Notes: generated by a model not told the origin, from the sequence alone. A stretch of DNA of 64,000 bases from Strongylocentrotus droebachiensis (GCA_035222895.1 JAVYIG010006394.1:1-64000), one strand, 5' to 3'. Positions 22,080-34,723 are shown, numbered from the stretch's first letter. Translations and numbers: made by a program.

Positions 22080-22330
22080 ATCTTTTCAATGTGTATGCAC
22101 CCACACAGAAAAAATCAGGGAAAGATTTGTTAAGAACTTACAACACAATCTTCTTAGAGACGATGTAAATGAAACTGATTTTAATCTTATATTAGGTGGA
22201 GAATGGAACTGTGTAGTAAATGTGCATTATGATGTTCAATGTACCAGAAGTAATTTTTTATAAAAAGACACGAAGTCTTTTGTAAATTGCTAAAACGTTT
22301 GAAGAAGAACAAACCCATTCAGAAGAAATC
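22080..22330 (+). pseudogene. LINE endonuclease fragment (within duplication copy A)
   Basis: Frames give FNVYAPTQKKSGKDLLRTYN and, in another frame after a shift, DFNLILGGEWNCVVN. These correspond to the VYAPN and GGDFN motifs of the APE-type endonuclease domain of non-LTR retrotransposons. It is broken by frameshifts and stops. The matching fragment in copy B is at 24253-24505. Confidence 0.7.
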
Positions 22331-23133
22331 CATATTGAAAAACTATTCTCTACAGATATTGCCTTGGGTTTGATTTCAATCGACTGATTTTGCCGGCTCA
22401 CGAGCTCCTCGCATATTGAAATGGGCAAAAATGACAATGGGATAGTTTCGTAATGAAACCAAATTTAATGGAAACGTCTTTGTGAAGTTCCTCGATACAA
22501 ATCATTTCATTAATTTGTTACAAATAATTATATCTCAATAGAATTCGAATTGCATACAGTATTTTTTTAATAAGGCATAATATTATATGCAGTTTGCATT
22601 CTATAGATTTATTCATAACAGGTGAATGAAATAATTTGTATAAAGGCACTTTACAGAGACGTATGCTTTGAATTCGGTTACATTACGAAAACGGAAGAGT
22701 AAACCATCTTTTTGCTCTGTACAAAACATAAACGCCATTAATATCTTGCTTTTAAATGTGCACTTAAGTGGAGAGCATTTTGCTCTGTAAGAAAACATAA
22801 ACGCCATTAATATCTTGCTTTTAAATGGACACTCCTTTTTAATAAGTGCACTTTTCCCTTCGTAATAAGAACCCCCTTCCCTTTATCTTAAATGCAATTT
22901 TCACCACTGACAAGTACCCCTTTTATTTTGACACGTGCCCTTTTCCCTTTCTAATAAGTACCATAATTTTCTTCGGATAAGTGCCCCTTCTCCTTTTCAA
23001 TATGAGCCCCTCCCCCTTTTCAAAATGCCCCTTTTAACAACTGATAAATCCCCCTATTGAAATCTGATAGGTGCCCTTTTCCTTCAACAGATTCCCCGTT
23101 TCCATTTCCTCAAGTGCCTTTTACATCCCTGTT

Positions 23134-23495
23134 GAGTAGAGGTGTCGTGGACGAGTGGATATGTCACCGGACTGTGGATCACAAGGTCCGCGGTTCAAGT
23201 CCCCACCGCGGCACTAATGTCCTTTGGCAAGACATTGATCTACATTTGCCACTCTCCACCCAGGTGTTAAATGGGCACCCGGGAGGATGCGAAAGCTAAT
23301 GTGCTTAGATTAGCAAGTGTGCGCTTGTAAAAATGACGCCTGGCTGGAATGCTCCCCAGGGAGTGGATAATGTGCATATATTGTGTGCGGGTAAGCCTGA
23401 ATCCGATGACCGGGGTAATAATATATATATCTGTAAAGCGCTTTGATAGGGCCCTCCTGAAAAGCGCTATATAAGAAATAGTTATTATTATTGAG
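23134..23495 (+). mobile_element. tRNA-derived SINE (within duplication copy B)
   Basis: It is nearly identical to the SINE at 20958-21320. Differences include one extra C in the B-box region (AAGTCCCCACC) and one missing base near CACTCTCCACCC. Confidence 0.9.
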
Positions 23496-24252
23496 TGTCC
23501 CTTTTCAGGTGCAAAAAGTGCCATTTTCACATCTGATAAATGCCCATTTTGCTTTTCTAAAAACTGTCCTTTTTCCTTTCGATAAGCGCTTCTTTTCCTT
23601 TCTCCATAACATGCACCCCTAATTCGAGGCGACTTAAAGCCCCTTTTTCTATAATTTTCCCTAGAAATCGCTTTCTACGCTCGCTCGCATTCATAAATGT
23701 TATAATTATGTTACTTATGAAAGAACTTTTAAATCTTTCTTCATTAAATGGTGCTTAATACTTATCAGGGTTTGATTTTTCTTCTTTATAAGATGTTTTC
23801 CCGCTGCATGGGACCTCACAAATCTTAAAATTTGTTTTCGCTCGCTTTGCTCCCTCGAAAATTAATAGTCAGACCATCACACCCAAATGCAAAGTATGTT
23901 GCTTAGGCAGTATCTAGTACCACGCAAAGAGAGAAACAAACATTGATGTCATCTCTGGTAGAGTAATCACAATCATGACGATGTAAGGGTATATATACCA
24001 ATGTTTTTTTTTTATGTTTCCCTTTGTAAGTGCCCCTTTTTTCTCCAGAAATTGCTCTTTTTTGTTGGTGCCCCCCCCCCCATTTTGGAAGACGCACCGC
24101 CGCCCCTGCATTATGCTACTTAGTGGTGATGCGGATTTTTGACCACAACATTTTTTTTTTGCTCATTACGCCACTGATACTAAGCATGGAATGCAAAATA
24201 ATGATGGTAGAATGTTGCCTTTAAAAGAAAATATTGATACCATGAATTATAA

Positions 24253-24505
24253 TCTTTTCAATGTGTATGCACCCACACAGAAAAAATCAGGGAAAGATTT
24301 GTTAAGAACTTACATCACAATCTTATAAGAGACGATGTAAATGAAAATGATTTTAATCTTATATTAGGTGGAGAATGGAACTGTGTAGTAAATGTGCATT
24401 ATGATGTTCAATGTACCAGAAGTAATTTTTTATAAAAAGACACGAAGTCTTTTGTAAATTGCTAAAACGTTTGAAGAAGAACAAACCCATTCAGAAGAAA
24501 TCCAT
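24253..24505 (+). pseudogene. LINE endonuclease fragment (within duplication copy B)
   Basis: This is the duplicate of 22080-22330 with the same VYAPTQKKSGKDLL and LGGEWNCVVN signatures and the same breaks, so the gene was already dead before duplication. Confidence 0.7.
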
Positions 24506-25299
24506 ATTGAAAAACTATTCTCTACAGATATTGCCTTGGGTTTGATTTCAATCGACTGATTTTGCCGGCTCACGAGCTCCTCGCATATTGAAATGGGCAA
24601 AAATGACAATGGGATAGTTTCGTAATGAAACCAAATTTAATGGAAACGTCTTTGTGAAGTTCCTCGATACAAATCATTTCATTCATTTGTTACAAATAAT
24701 TGTATCTCAATACAATTCGAATTGCATACAGTATTTTTTTAATAAGGCATAATAATATATGCAGTTTGCATTCTATAGATTTATTCATAACAGGTGAATG
24801 AAATAATTTGTATAAAGGCACTTTACAGAGACGTATGCATTGAATTCGGTTACATTACGAAAACGGAAGAGTAAACCTTTTTTTTTGCTCTGTACAAAAC
24901 ATAAACGCCATTAATATCTTGCTTTTAAATGTACACCTAAGTGGAGAGCATTTTGCTCTGTAAGAAAACATAAACGCCATTAATATCTTGCTTTTAAATG
25001 GACACTTATAGAATATTACTATAGTTTAGGTTTTGCTCAGAAATGATATTAAAAGCATTTTATTTTTTATTTTTGTAAGTAGATTAACTTCTATATCTTT
25101 ATTATTGTAATATTTATTATCATTATTGTAATCATTATCATTAAAATCAGTAGTAGTATTATTTGTATTATTATTAATTATTATAATTATCACTATATTT
25201 ACCCAATTACCCAGTATGTAATCATTTACCGCCCCAAATCATGAATACGATTAAACAGCAGATGTCATCAATTCCCTGTAGGCTTACAGGGTTTTTTCT

Positions 25300-25790
25300 C
25301 CCCTCTCTCTAACCCCTTTCTCACCTTTCTCGTCTCATCTCACTCCCTCGCTCTTTCATTTTCCAACAAACACTCCCTCTGCCTCAATCTCTTTCCTATC
25401 TTTTTCACCAATCTTCTACTCTCTCACTTTTCATGCACCAGTGCCCCGTTTTCTCTCTCTGCTTCTCTCCTATTACCTCCCTCTGCCATCCCACTCACCA
25501 ATATTCTTTTCTCTCCCCCTCATCTCTCAATTTTCGTGCACCAGCGCCCCGTTTTCTCTCCGATTCCCTCCCTATGCCTCTATCCCACTCACCAATCTTC
25601 TATTCTCTCCCCCTCTTTGTCTCCTCATCTCCCCATTTTCCTGCCCCAGCACCCCTCCCCTCTCTCTGCTTCTCTCCTATTTCCTCCCTCTGTCTCAATC
25701 TCTCTGCTTCTCTCCTATTCCTCCCTCTCTCTCCTCTCTTACCTAATATTCTCTACCTCTCTCTGTCTCCTTGTTGGTAATCAGTCAATG
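25300..25790 (+). repeat. Pyrimidine-rich minisatellite, ~103-bp unit
   Basis: Units beginning CACCAGTGCCCCGTTTTCTC (25435), CACCAGCGCCCCGTTTTCTC (25538) and CCCCAGCACCCCTCCCCTC (25642) are spaced about 103 bp apart. They lie within a 490-bp strand-asymmetric C/T tract. The overlapping long frames here reflect composition, not genes. Confidence 0.8.
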
Positions 25791-26911
25791 TAAATTTGTA
25801 AGATTCTGTGATTATTTTTCTCCAGCCAGGACCCAATATCAATTCAGTTTAATCTTCTTAAAAATTATTTCGGGAAACTGAATAAATCATCAACACATTA
25901 CATAACAATGGAGACTGTACAAGACTTGTCAGTGATTCTACGTTTTGTACACATCTTAGTGGATTTTTATTCCAAATACAAATCACATAATCGGCTTAAT
26001 GGCAATACAAAGTAACAAAAATCTTCTTTTCAATCTACAAGATATCCCACCAAGAAAGAGGTGAATCTTTCTTGAACCACTGTGACTGAAAGAAAAGCAA
26101 GCAGATTTGGGCGACGATGAATAATTCCTTTATCCACCATGAGTAATGTACGATCACAAAAGAATAAAAGAAGAAATAGACCCATGTCTGATTAAAAGAA
26201 ATCACATTGATTAATAATGTATTATACCGTCTACATTAGCTCTCCATAATGTCACACAGAGGGTCATGATTCTTATAATAATCTCTACAATGTGGTGCTT
26301 GAACAAAGAAAGGAAACTGAGAGCAACTGGCAACTAAATCATTGAGGCATATTTACTTATGAAGGAAAAGACCCTCGGGCCCCCAAGAAATTCTCACTGC
26401 CTAACTGATTATCATTGCATAAGTAGTCTACAGACAGACTACAGTTTAAGATTTTTCTTCTAGACATAATGTAGTATCCTTTGATCACTGGTCACACAAA
26501 TGGTTAAGAGTCAAATGTTGTAAAGAATTTGTTTGATGAAATTTGAAGATAACAAATCTGTAGAAATTTGCAATTTCAAGTCCTAAATGAGAGCAAACAC
26601 AATATAGAGTATATAGACTAACTTATATAGAGCTTGTCATTAATGATGTAAACAGCTCAGAACAATAATTTTTCTAAAAAGCATTGTAATGTCTGAAATA
26701 TTCATACTCAGTAAATTACTAATGCATCATAAGTGCATTTAGAATTTCGTTTTCTTCTTTGCTATTAAAGAAGAAATTCATACTACTTTCCAACAAGTTT
26801 ATGGAATCAATCTTGCCACGGAATACTTTATCCATTACATAGAAATCTGTTGGTGTATGTATGCAAATAACTTTAGAGATATCTTATCCGTATGGTGAGT
26901 ACTATAAGCTA
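25791..26911 (-). other. Prohibitin 3' flank and probable 3' UTR
   Basis: The stop of prohibitin is at 26912-26914, and transcription runs toward lower coordinates. Moderately AT-rich non-coding sequence follows. A TTTATT at about 25966 is one candidate polyadenylation signal (AATAAA on the minus strand), implying a 3' UTR of up to 0.95 kb. No other gene is seen. Confidence 0.45.
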
Positions 26912-29900
26912 TCACTGAGGAAGACTCAGTAATGTCTGCTGTCCTTGGGGTAGGTAGGAGACGTTACGCGACCTTGACATCTGGTAGGCGATGTCCTCTG
27001 CTGCTTCAAGCTTCCTTAGCTCAATGAGACCGTTGCCTGCCTTAGCGAAGGCTTTGGAGAGGAGTGAGGCAGCGATGGAGTCTCCCTCTGCGGTGGTGAT
27101 GGCAGCTCGCTTCTGGTGCTCCGCCTACGAAGGAAGAATGGTAACAGGTTGGACAGTGAAATCTGTTTTGAATACTCATTCATCCCAAGTGCCGTGAAAG
27201 TATAGAGCAGGTGTTATGAAACATCACTAACCATACAAGACATAGTAGTGATGCTGTCGCACAAAAAAAACATGATAGACTCCTGGCTAACAAAAATGCT
27301 ACAATGTCGTTCAAGGACTTTTATTAACAATAATAATCTGCTTTACTATATAGGCCTCTGTACTTTTGGCACATTCTCTATACCTCAGGCTACTAGTAAG
27401 CCAAACATGAATTGGCTATCATGTTCATATATTTTGTATGCATTATAACCCATTAGCAATTGGTGAACGAGGACAATCTTAAGACTCTTAAGGGCAAGTC
27501 CCCCCTCGATCCAAACAATTTTCCTGTTTTCCAGCTGTGCGTTAACGCAACTACAAGTTCAAGAGCACATTTTTTCCAAGTCAGAATCATATTGTTTTGA
27601 GCACACTTTATCGAGCGTCAAAGTAACCTTTTGCAACCAGATAGGAGTCGTCCCCTATATACTTACCTTCTCTACAAGGAACCTTGCCCTCTCTGCTTCT
27701 TGTTGAGCAACCTGCTTCATCTCTACAGCCTGGGTGAACTCACGACCAAACGTCAGATGGGTCTACACATTAAAACAAACAAAAAACAAAACAATTTGCT
27801 TAATATTACATTAGCACTGTCAGAAATATAATACATTCTAAATGCATGGTGATTTGCTCTATATGTTCATTTCCCCAGAGGCCTTTTACCTTTTACATAG
27901 ATCATGGCCTTGTCTTGTGTATATAGTGATCGATTGCAAATTTGCAGTCCCCTATCTCATAGTTGTGATTAATATGTTGCTGTTGAAAATTCAAGAAGTA
28001 AGACCATGACAGTAGTCAACTTCTTGAAAAGGAACTTCTATCAATCTTCAACAAAAACAAAGGAGAAGCTATATTCTATGCTGGTTAAACTTCATCTTAA
28101 CTATGCTTCTTCAGCCTGGGATCCATATACGATCACCAACATCAGCAACATTGAGAGAGTCCAGAATGCAGCAGCTAGATTCGTCAAAAACACTTATACA
28201 AGATATTCAAGTGTCACTGCTTTGAAGGACTCAATGGGTTGGAGGGGGCTCCAGTTTGTACAAAATGATTCATGACTTGATGGACATCAACTACAAGAAT
28301 TACATCTCACCGAAGGTAGAACAAACAAGACGGGGCCATGACCAACAATTCTATATCAACAAAGTCAGGATGGATGCATACGCATACTCATTCTTCCCAA
28401 GGACAGTTAAGGACTGGAACAGTCTTTCTTCCTCAATTGTAGCCCAACCTTCCTTAAATACTTTGAAATCTGCGCTTAAAAACAACTTAAAACCAGCACC
28501 TTAAGTTGGTGGCCGCACATGACGACACACCTCCAGTTTAAACACCTTTACGGTGTCTTTTGGAGGAATCCTACCAAGTACCAAGTTAATTGCAACTGTT
28601 CATAGGAAGGGCCCATGTCACTTTTACATGATTATACTTGAAGAGCTTTCACTAGTTGAAGACTAGATACATCTAGACTGGATGAATCAATCTTTGTTAT
28701 TAAACTTAGAAAACATATCAAAAACATTTCAAATACAAATTCTTAAAGATATCATGGTGAGCATCATCACAGGAAAGATTCTAGCCCCCTCCCCCTCCCC
28801 TAGAGTAAAGTACTATGTAGAGTATCCACTTACCAGTGAGATGTCATCACAGACGATACCAAACTGTTTTGCTCTTTCTGCCAGTTCCTCGTTGACCTGC
28901 TGTGATACCACCTCTCTCTGTGTGATCAGCTCTCCGGCATCAAACTGAGCCTAATAATCAAAAGCAAAATTACACATTCAATACCCCTTAGTTAACAGCA
29001 ACATGTTTAAAGTGTTGGTGATGCCAGCCTAACACCTTTAGTCAGAATTCGGTGACAACGTGTAGAATAATAAATTCTAAAATGTGGTAAATCAAATTTA
29101 TGTACTCGTCAGACATGCTAACCAGGTTATATCTGTGAAAATGTAAAGATAAACTGACTGTGATATCGTGGTCTATCCCTGACACAAACTAACCTTTTGA
29201 ATTTCGATTGTTCACAGCTTCAATTCAGTAAGCGTACATAAGCAACATATATAATGTCTTGAGCAAAACACAAGCTTCATACCGCTCTAGAAGGGTAAAT
29301 CACAATACTGAATAAGTTTGCAATCAGGTGAAGAGGTTTAAATTTATCAATTTGGATCAAAGGAATTTGAAAACCTTTAGCGTTTGAGCAGATTTTCAAA
29401 CCATAAGACTTCTTGGAATAAAAGTAAATGTGGAGCCCTAATAAAACAATTGTAGAACTTCCAGCAGTAATGCTCATTTTGTTGTGCTCATTAATATCAT
29501 ACACACTACACAATTACACATCATCATGTACTTGGCAGAAGAAAGCAAATAAAATATTTTGTCTAATTTCTAAAGTCTAAACAAACATCTTGGCTTCGAT
29601 TGCAAGCAAAAGTATCACTGTTTATTATGTAGTTGGCCTTTTGGTGTCCCAGTATGGTCAAATTTGTAAGTGCATTTTTCTTTAAATCTCTTGTTCGTGC
29701 ATCCATTTGCACTCCTCTGCCAGTGACACAAGATCATCAGGATTCTGGATGCTTACCACAACAGCTTTAAGAACTTCATTGGTGATGGACGGGAGTACTC
29801 TGTCATCATAGTCTTCACCGAGGTTGACGTACAGCTTAGGAAGTTCAGAAACTATCGGCCGGAACAGGACACGGAGAGTGATGTTCACATTCTGCAAGTC

Positions 29901-32306
29901 TACAAAACAGAGAAAAAGGGTAGATCAACAGAGATGCACAGCATAAATAAATTGATGTCACATACATGACTGTATTATTGTTTGTAAACAAAATTCAGCT
30001 GCATAGCATTAACTTGCACGAATATCAAAGCAGAATTTAAAAGGAAATCAAACACTATTTTGTTCTATGTATGATTGGGGTCCCAAGCTTTTATCTTCAA
30101 TTAAAACTTCCGTAATTTTTTAAGTACTAATTTTGTATAATCAAGAGAATTTTTTAATACTAAATTATGCATTAAGTAGGTTACGACTTACAACTTGTAG
30201 CTATATATGTGGTTAACCATAGTTAGTTGACCCACTGTCATAAATTTATGGCTGGCACTTTTGAGAGAGCTGAACAGAAATCCATTTGATTCTTTATCAC
30301 TTATATCAGGGAAGGGTAGAAGGCTCACACAAAGAAATCATATTTGTTTGATGATGATTGTTTTACCAGACTGCTAAAAAAAAATTTGTATATATGTTTG
30401 TAAGGAAACGACTGTCCAAGTAATTTTTAATGTGTAACTGCACAGCGCCAAATTCAAGAGTAACCTACTACCGGACACCGAGGGGCAAATAAGTTTTGTA
30501 AAACTTTATGCCTACTTCCAAGGAATGATATCCAAAGTATGACCGACAGCTATAAGTCCTCTCCGGGGGACTTGCATGGTAACGAAAGTCATGCCTTACC
30601 AAAGGGCACAAGCGTATTGACTTGGTTATGAACCCAGGACCTCCCGGTTGCAAGACCACTGCTAGCTGCTCTACCACTGGGCCATCATGCCTCCTCCATA
30701 CTCACCTTTACTACCAGTAGTGACAGGTACGTTCCTTGGTCTGCTCCTACAGTCATAGATGATGGGTCTTTGGACCAAAGGGATGAGGAAATGTGTTCCC
30801 TCTCCCATCACAATATCCTTCACTCCAGCAAATCGGTCAAAGATGACGGCTCTGTGACCAGCATCAACTATAATATATTGGGGAAAAGCAAAAATATTGA
30901 ATAAAATACACATTTTAGAGAATTCTGGTTGTGACATGACCATGGTGACTAGATTCAACTTTAAAGTTAGTCGTTTTTTAATTTATTGTCATGTCAGTTA
31001 ATCTCCATCATCCATGATCAGAATTTGGAAGATGAAAAACCATGACATGTCCATGAATGTTGTCTGTTGTCGCTGATATGGTACCACCAAGGCCAAGTTA
31101 ATCATGCTTTTAGTAATTCTTCATAATTCACATTGGCACCAGGCCAAGAATAAAGATGCATAGATTTGTAGATGGACGTAGCTGTAGGCCTAGACTAGAC
31201 TAAAACTTAAAAGTAAAATGAAAATGCTGCTGATAATCATCTAGACCGAAAACTTCAGTCTCTCTAATCGTCGGTTGTTCCACTGAGACTACGTCTGGCT
31301 CCACTAGACCTCCGATTATAGAGACTGAAGATTGTCCTATCGGGACTGTACGGAACCAATGGTTCGGTTCGGCAGGACCGCGATGAATGAGATATGCTAC
31401 AAGATTTTCACTCTTTACATCCTCATACATGCTGCAATATTACAATAATTAGAGTCTAATTAAAAATAACATATATATAGCTTATTTGACTTACGATAGC
31501 TTGCTCATTTAGACCCTAAATTAATGATTAATCCGAGAAAGTCTCGTCGTCAACATTATCCGTCTTGGTTTTAGTTGATGAATATTCATTTTTTCTTTTC
31601 GAACGTCCAATAGCTACCGTAGCTACATACGAGTCAGCCCAGCTTGACCAACGAACTCCCACGAAACGAGTGCTCTGATTAGCCATTTGGCTATGTTTTG
31701 GTAGGTTGACCCGGAAATATTTTGGCGCCGGGTCATATAGCCCTATGTTCGATAACTGCGCGCCGGTGTTGGAGCTTCCCGGAGTTATATGTTCGAGTGC
31801 ATGAACGTACTGTTTCACAGTTCATATAAGTAAGTCCGTAAATTATACATTTAATATTAAGTTATCAAATTTTGATAACTGTAATTAGGACAAATGACAT
31901 ACCGACCTAATTTACATCTGATTTAGAAATCTGAAAATTAGATCTAGACCTATCTAGAATCTAAATAAAGAAAATCAGGGGAGAAATGTCGGAAACGAAA
32001 AGCTGTTCCGCTGTGGCTCTAAATTACCCGCACGGTACGAGATCTCTGGTGTACCATCTGTATTGGGGAATGACAACAAATGTCAGTTTTATTAAAGAAA
32101 TGACCCAAATCAGATGGTTATTTCTGTCTAATCATCATCATGCATCATGGCATCAGAATCAGATCATCCTCATTCATGATTCAGCGAGTCAATAATTGAG
32201 ATCAGGCTTCCTTACCATTATACAAGGCCGAGTTTGCAATACCTCCTGCGATGGCAACACCTAAGCCGAGCGTCCCAAGCCTGGAGAAAACTTGATTTAA
32301 GGCCAT
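26912..32306 (-). CDS. PHB1: Prohibitin 1; six coding exons, 273 aa, complete
   Basis: Exons are 32216-32306, 30706-30867, 29757-29899, 28834-28950, 27667-27762 and 26912-27124. All introns are GT-AG, and the joined frame is open for 273 codons, against 272 in human. The start gives [20 protein letters not shown], the hydrophobic N-terminal membrane anchor. Exon 2 gives [20 protein letters not shown] and GEGTHFLIP of the SPFH/prohibitin domain. Exon 3 has [20 protein letters not shown], exon 4 [17 protein letters not shown], exon 5 [20 protein letters not shown] leading into the coiled coil, and exon 6 the end [20 protein letters not shown]. Prohibitin 1 pairs with prohibitin 2 in ring complexes of the mitochondrial inner membrane, supporting protease control, cristae and respiratory assembly. 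Its introns carry a LINE fragment and a SINE. Confidence 0.97.
27990..28510 (+). pseudogene. LINE reverse-transcriptase C-terminus, 5'-truncated, in prohibitin intron
   Basis: The frame from 28006 gives [20 protein letters not shown] and [21 protein letters not shown] second frame from 28256 gives [20 protein letters not shown] and [17 protein letters not shown] before a TAA at 28502. This is the typical end of ORF2 in CR1/Jockey-like LINEs, downstream of the catalytic motifs. A deletion/frameshift near 28250 removes about ten residues. It lies antisense to prohibitin in its fourth intron. The non-coding tail after 28504 (CACCTTTACGGTGTCTTTTG) belongs to the element. Confidence 0.85.
30510..30697 (-). 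mobile_element. tRNA-derived SINE abutting prohibitin exon 2
   Basis: Read on the minus strand it begins GATGGCCCAGTGGTAGAGCA (A box) and has GGGTTCATAACCAAG as a B-box variant. It then shows CTTGTGCCCTTTGGTAAGGC and a body like that at 54533-54720. It starts within about 10 nt of the donor of prohibitin exon 2 (exon edge 30706). Confidence 0.8.
31247..32130. mobile_element. Probable insertion of about 754 bp, with TA flanks, in prohibitin intron 1
   Basis: Sequence 31247-31306 (CTTCAGTCTCTCTAATCGTC...GGCTCCACTA) and 32061-32130 (TATTGGGGAATGACAACAAA...) are contiguous at 57898-58030, sharing one TA at the junction. The interval 31307-32060 is therefore flanked by TA duplicates, as an insertion would be. 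Clear terminal inverted repeats are not seen. The frames inside (31528-31818, 96 codons, on the same strand as prohibitin) have no recognised domain. Confidence 0.55.
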
Positions 32307-32430
32307 TTTTTACTTTCTCTTGGTTCTTCTTTGGAAAGCTGAGCTGAGCTGCGAGCTGAACAGACAACGCAACGTGAGGAGACTCTACCCGGCGTTATCC
32401 GACGCTTTTTAGTACCCAAGTCGCTCCCGT
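32307..32430 (-). promoter_or_regulatory. Prohibitin 5' UTR and proximal promoter region
   Basis: Upstream of the prohibitin ATG the minus strand is purine-rich (AAGAGAAAGTAAAAA just before the ATG). It then becomes locally GC-richer (GCGTCGGATAACGCCGGG at about 32388-32405), with no TATA box. This fits a housekeeping gene start. The transcription start was not located. Confidence 0.45.
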
Positions 32431-34225
32431 GAAAGGCCAACTACTGATTCTTGAAGTCTCGATTCGACCTAGGGCTAGGCATGTGATTTATATATTTTAC
32501 TGATATATGTTATGCATATACAACAATTCATAAGCTACTCATGCAGTGAATCACAATATTATTAGTCGAAATCCTCCTAGCTTAGGCCGTTAGTATGATG
32601 AAATGTACTTATGCATAATAGTTACATATGATTTGCACGTACGCTAGTTTTCGTACGTAATGCAATGCATTGCATCACATCCATTGATCACATGTGCGTA
32701 CATTGCACACACATGTGTTTCACCGTACGTACGTGCAGCGCTAGCGCAGTGCTATTATCTTGAGATTTCGTTTCGTACGCGAGTTTGTGGCTTGTACTTG
32801 AAATCAAGGGGAGGGGGAGGGGTGCGTTGAAAATGTTCGGTGGCTCTAGACTCTAGAGTATTTAGCAAAAATATCTGATCACACAAAGTATGCCACCCTG
32901 CTAGTGTTTCGTTAAGAGTTGGTCACTGCTGTTGAAACTCTTATATCCTTGAGTTTTTATTAAACTATTGATATTTTGAGACGAATTAAAACACCAATTG
33001 GCATTTATCAATTGTAAAAATGTATTGGTTCATTATTGTTAATATATGGTCGATTAGATTATACCCCCCCCCCCCTCCCATAGAAAAGCGAGACCGTAAA
33101 ATTCATCTGAATATTGTTGCATTTTTATTTGTATGAATATTTTGTTCTCATTAGATATTGCTTCTCTGATTTTCTCATGTTTTATGAGGTCAAAAAAAAA
33201 AATCTTGAACCAGGCACAAAATGTAGTCCTTAATTAAATTCAATAGAAACCAGCAGCCCCCCCCCCCAATAAATATCTGACTAATTATTAACAAATGTTC
33301 CCTCCTCCATTTGTGTTTTCAGTGTTTGTATAAATATTTATCACAACTTTCATTCATTTGCAAATATAAACTTTGAAGTACCATTGTTATGAGTTGATCT
33401 ACATGTTATTCCAAATAACTTTTTAAAAAAATTCTCTTGAAATACACCGTCAGCAGCTCCCCAGTCCCCGAACACCCACTTTCCATTTCTCTCTATTTTC
33501 AATGTTTAAAATATTTAATCACAACATACAACCAACCTAAATCTCATGACTGTTACAAACAGCTTGAAATGCATTATGAACCAATTGGATTTTGGATTTG
33601 AATGAATTCTCACATAATAAAAGGATATATGACAAAGAATACTCATATAAAAGCTTCTTAGAAAAACACAATTTTATTGCTTTGCAATATACTAACACAT
33701 GATGTCTACTGATCAAAAATTATTTTATAATCATTTTCGTCATTAACAGTAAACACTCCACAAAAATGAGAGACAATTAAGGCAAGGTGGTACGTTAATA
33801 ATTGCTACAAAACCTGTATAAAAGAAGAAACTACGGCACATTTGGAAAAATGACCTGTACAAATACATCTATTTCACACATATACTTTCAACTGATGACA
33901 TAATAGTTTATATGTAATGCAATTTACAAGGGAAGATTATTGATACACAAAATACACATTGAAAGACATAATTTGTTTAAAGGGATCGAGTCAGAAGTTT
34001 CCAGTTGTATAGAAGGCCAGAATTCGCTGACACCAGACTGGGTACGGTATACAACTCTGCACACAGCAAAATCATAGGCCATCAAGAAAAAACCCAAGTC
34101 TCACTGAGAGTATTCGGGTGATGCAAATTGAAATGTCAGATAATGTCTTTTTAATAAAGGGGAAATGCAGAGCATTACTTCTTACAATATCCACATTCTA
34201 ACCTTTAACTCTGAACAAAATACTG
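32431..34225. other. Intergenic between prohibitin and LIG4, nothing coding
   Basis: AT-rich sequence with poly-C tracts at 33063-33074 and 33257-33266. A palindromic ACGTACGT-containing patch lies near 32640-32740. No gene or repeat family is recognised. Confidence 0.5.
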
Positions 34226-34360
34226 AACACAGTCCTAATCCTAACCCTAAACCTAAATTACAACCCAATTATAACCCTTAGATAATTACCCTAACCCTAT
34301 ACTTTTGATGAAATAAAACCTGGAGCAATGGTCATAGGAGCAAATGTTAGATCATTGGTA
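34226..34360 (+). repeat. CCTAACCCTAAACC-bearing dispersed repeat (copy 2)
   Basis: It contains CCTAATCCTAACCCTAAACC and ATTACCCTAACCCTATAC. It is then followed by TTTTGATGAAATAAAACC, TGGAGCAATGGTCATAGG and AGCAAATGTTAGATCA. The same order with variation is found at 11535-11640, so the telomere-like run is part of a dispersed element. Confidence 0.55.
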
Positions 34361-34723
34361 AAAATGTATGTCACATGAAGTGTTTCTATCAATAAATCTT
34401 ATTATAATTTTTCATAAATTGTTACCAAACAGAGAATATTCTCCTGATTGTATTTTATTCAAAGTTTACAAAATTTGCATCTAATAAATACCAGTATATC
34501 ATTTTCATAACACATATATTGTATATACAATACTTATATAAAAAACACCTGATTAAAAATTCACTGTACTTTTTGAATTTTTATTCTGCTACAGAATGGA
34601 TTTTAGTAAAGTATTAATATAAATGCATCTATAACCCTAACACTAAGACTGCCTGAATTGTCTCACTCACATGGTCTTTATAGACAAGTTTGACCGTACA
34701 ATTTACTATGACTTTTCGATTCT

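Larger units (their letters stand above)
20660..22834 (+). repeat. 2.17-kb tandem duplication, copy A
   Basis: The unit starts TTTTTAATAAGTGCACTTTT and ends AATATCTTGCTTTTAAATGG followed by ACAC. It repeats head to tail at 22835-25006 with an offset of 2175 bp at the start and 2173 bp at the end, so only a few small indels separate the copies. Each copy carries a SINE, the flanks of the TGCCCCTTTT array, a LINE endonuclease relic, a dispersed-repeat copy, and a doubled 76-bp segment (TAAACGCCATTAATATCTTG) at its end. Confidence 0.95.
22835..25006 (+). repeat. 2.17-kb tandem duplication, copy B
   Basis: This is the second unit of the head-to-tail duplication described at 20660-22834. It contains the SINE at 23134-23495, the endonuclease relic at 24253-24505, and the same final doubled segment. 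The unit ends at TTTTAAATGGACAC before unique sequence (TTATAGAATATT). Confidence 0.95.

Noticed and set aside
25433..25793. Three overlapping Pro/Ser/Leu frames on the plus strand
   Set aside because: They follow a 103-bp pyrimidine minisatellite; all three frames stay open because of composition.
31528..31818. 96-codon frame as a gene nested in prohibitin intron 1
   Set aside because: No recognisable domain, no conserved flank, and it lies wholly inside the suspected insertion.
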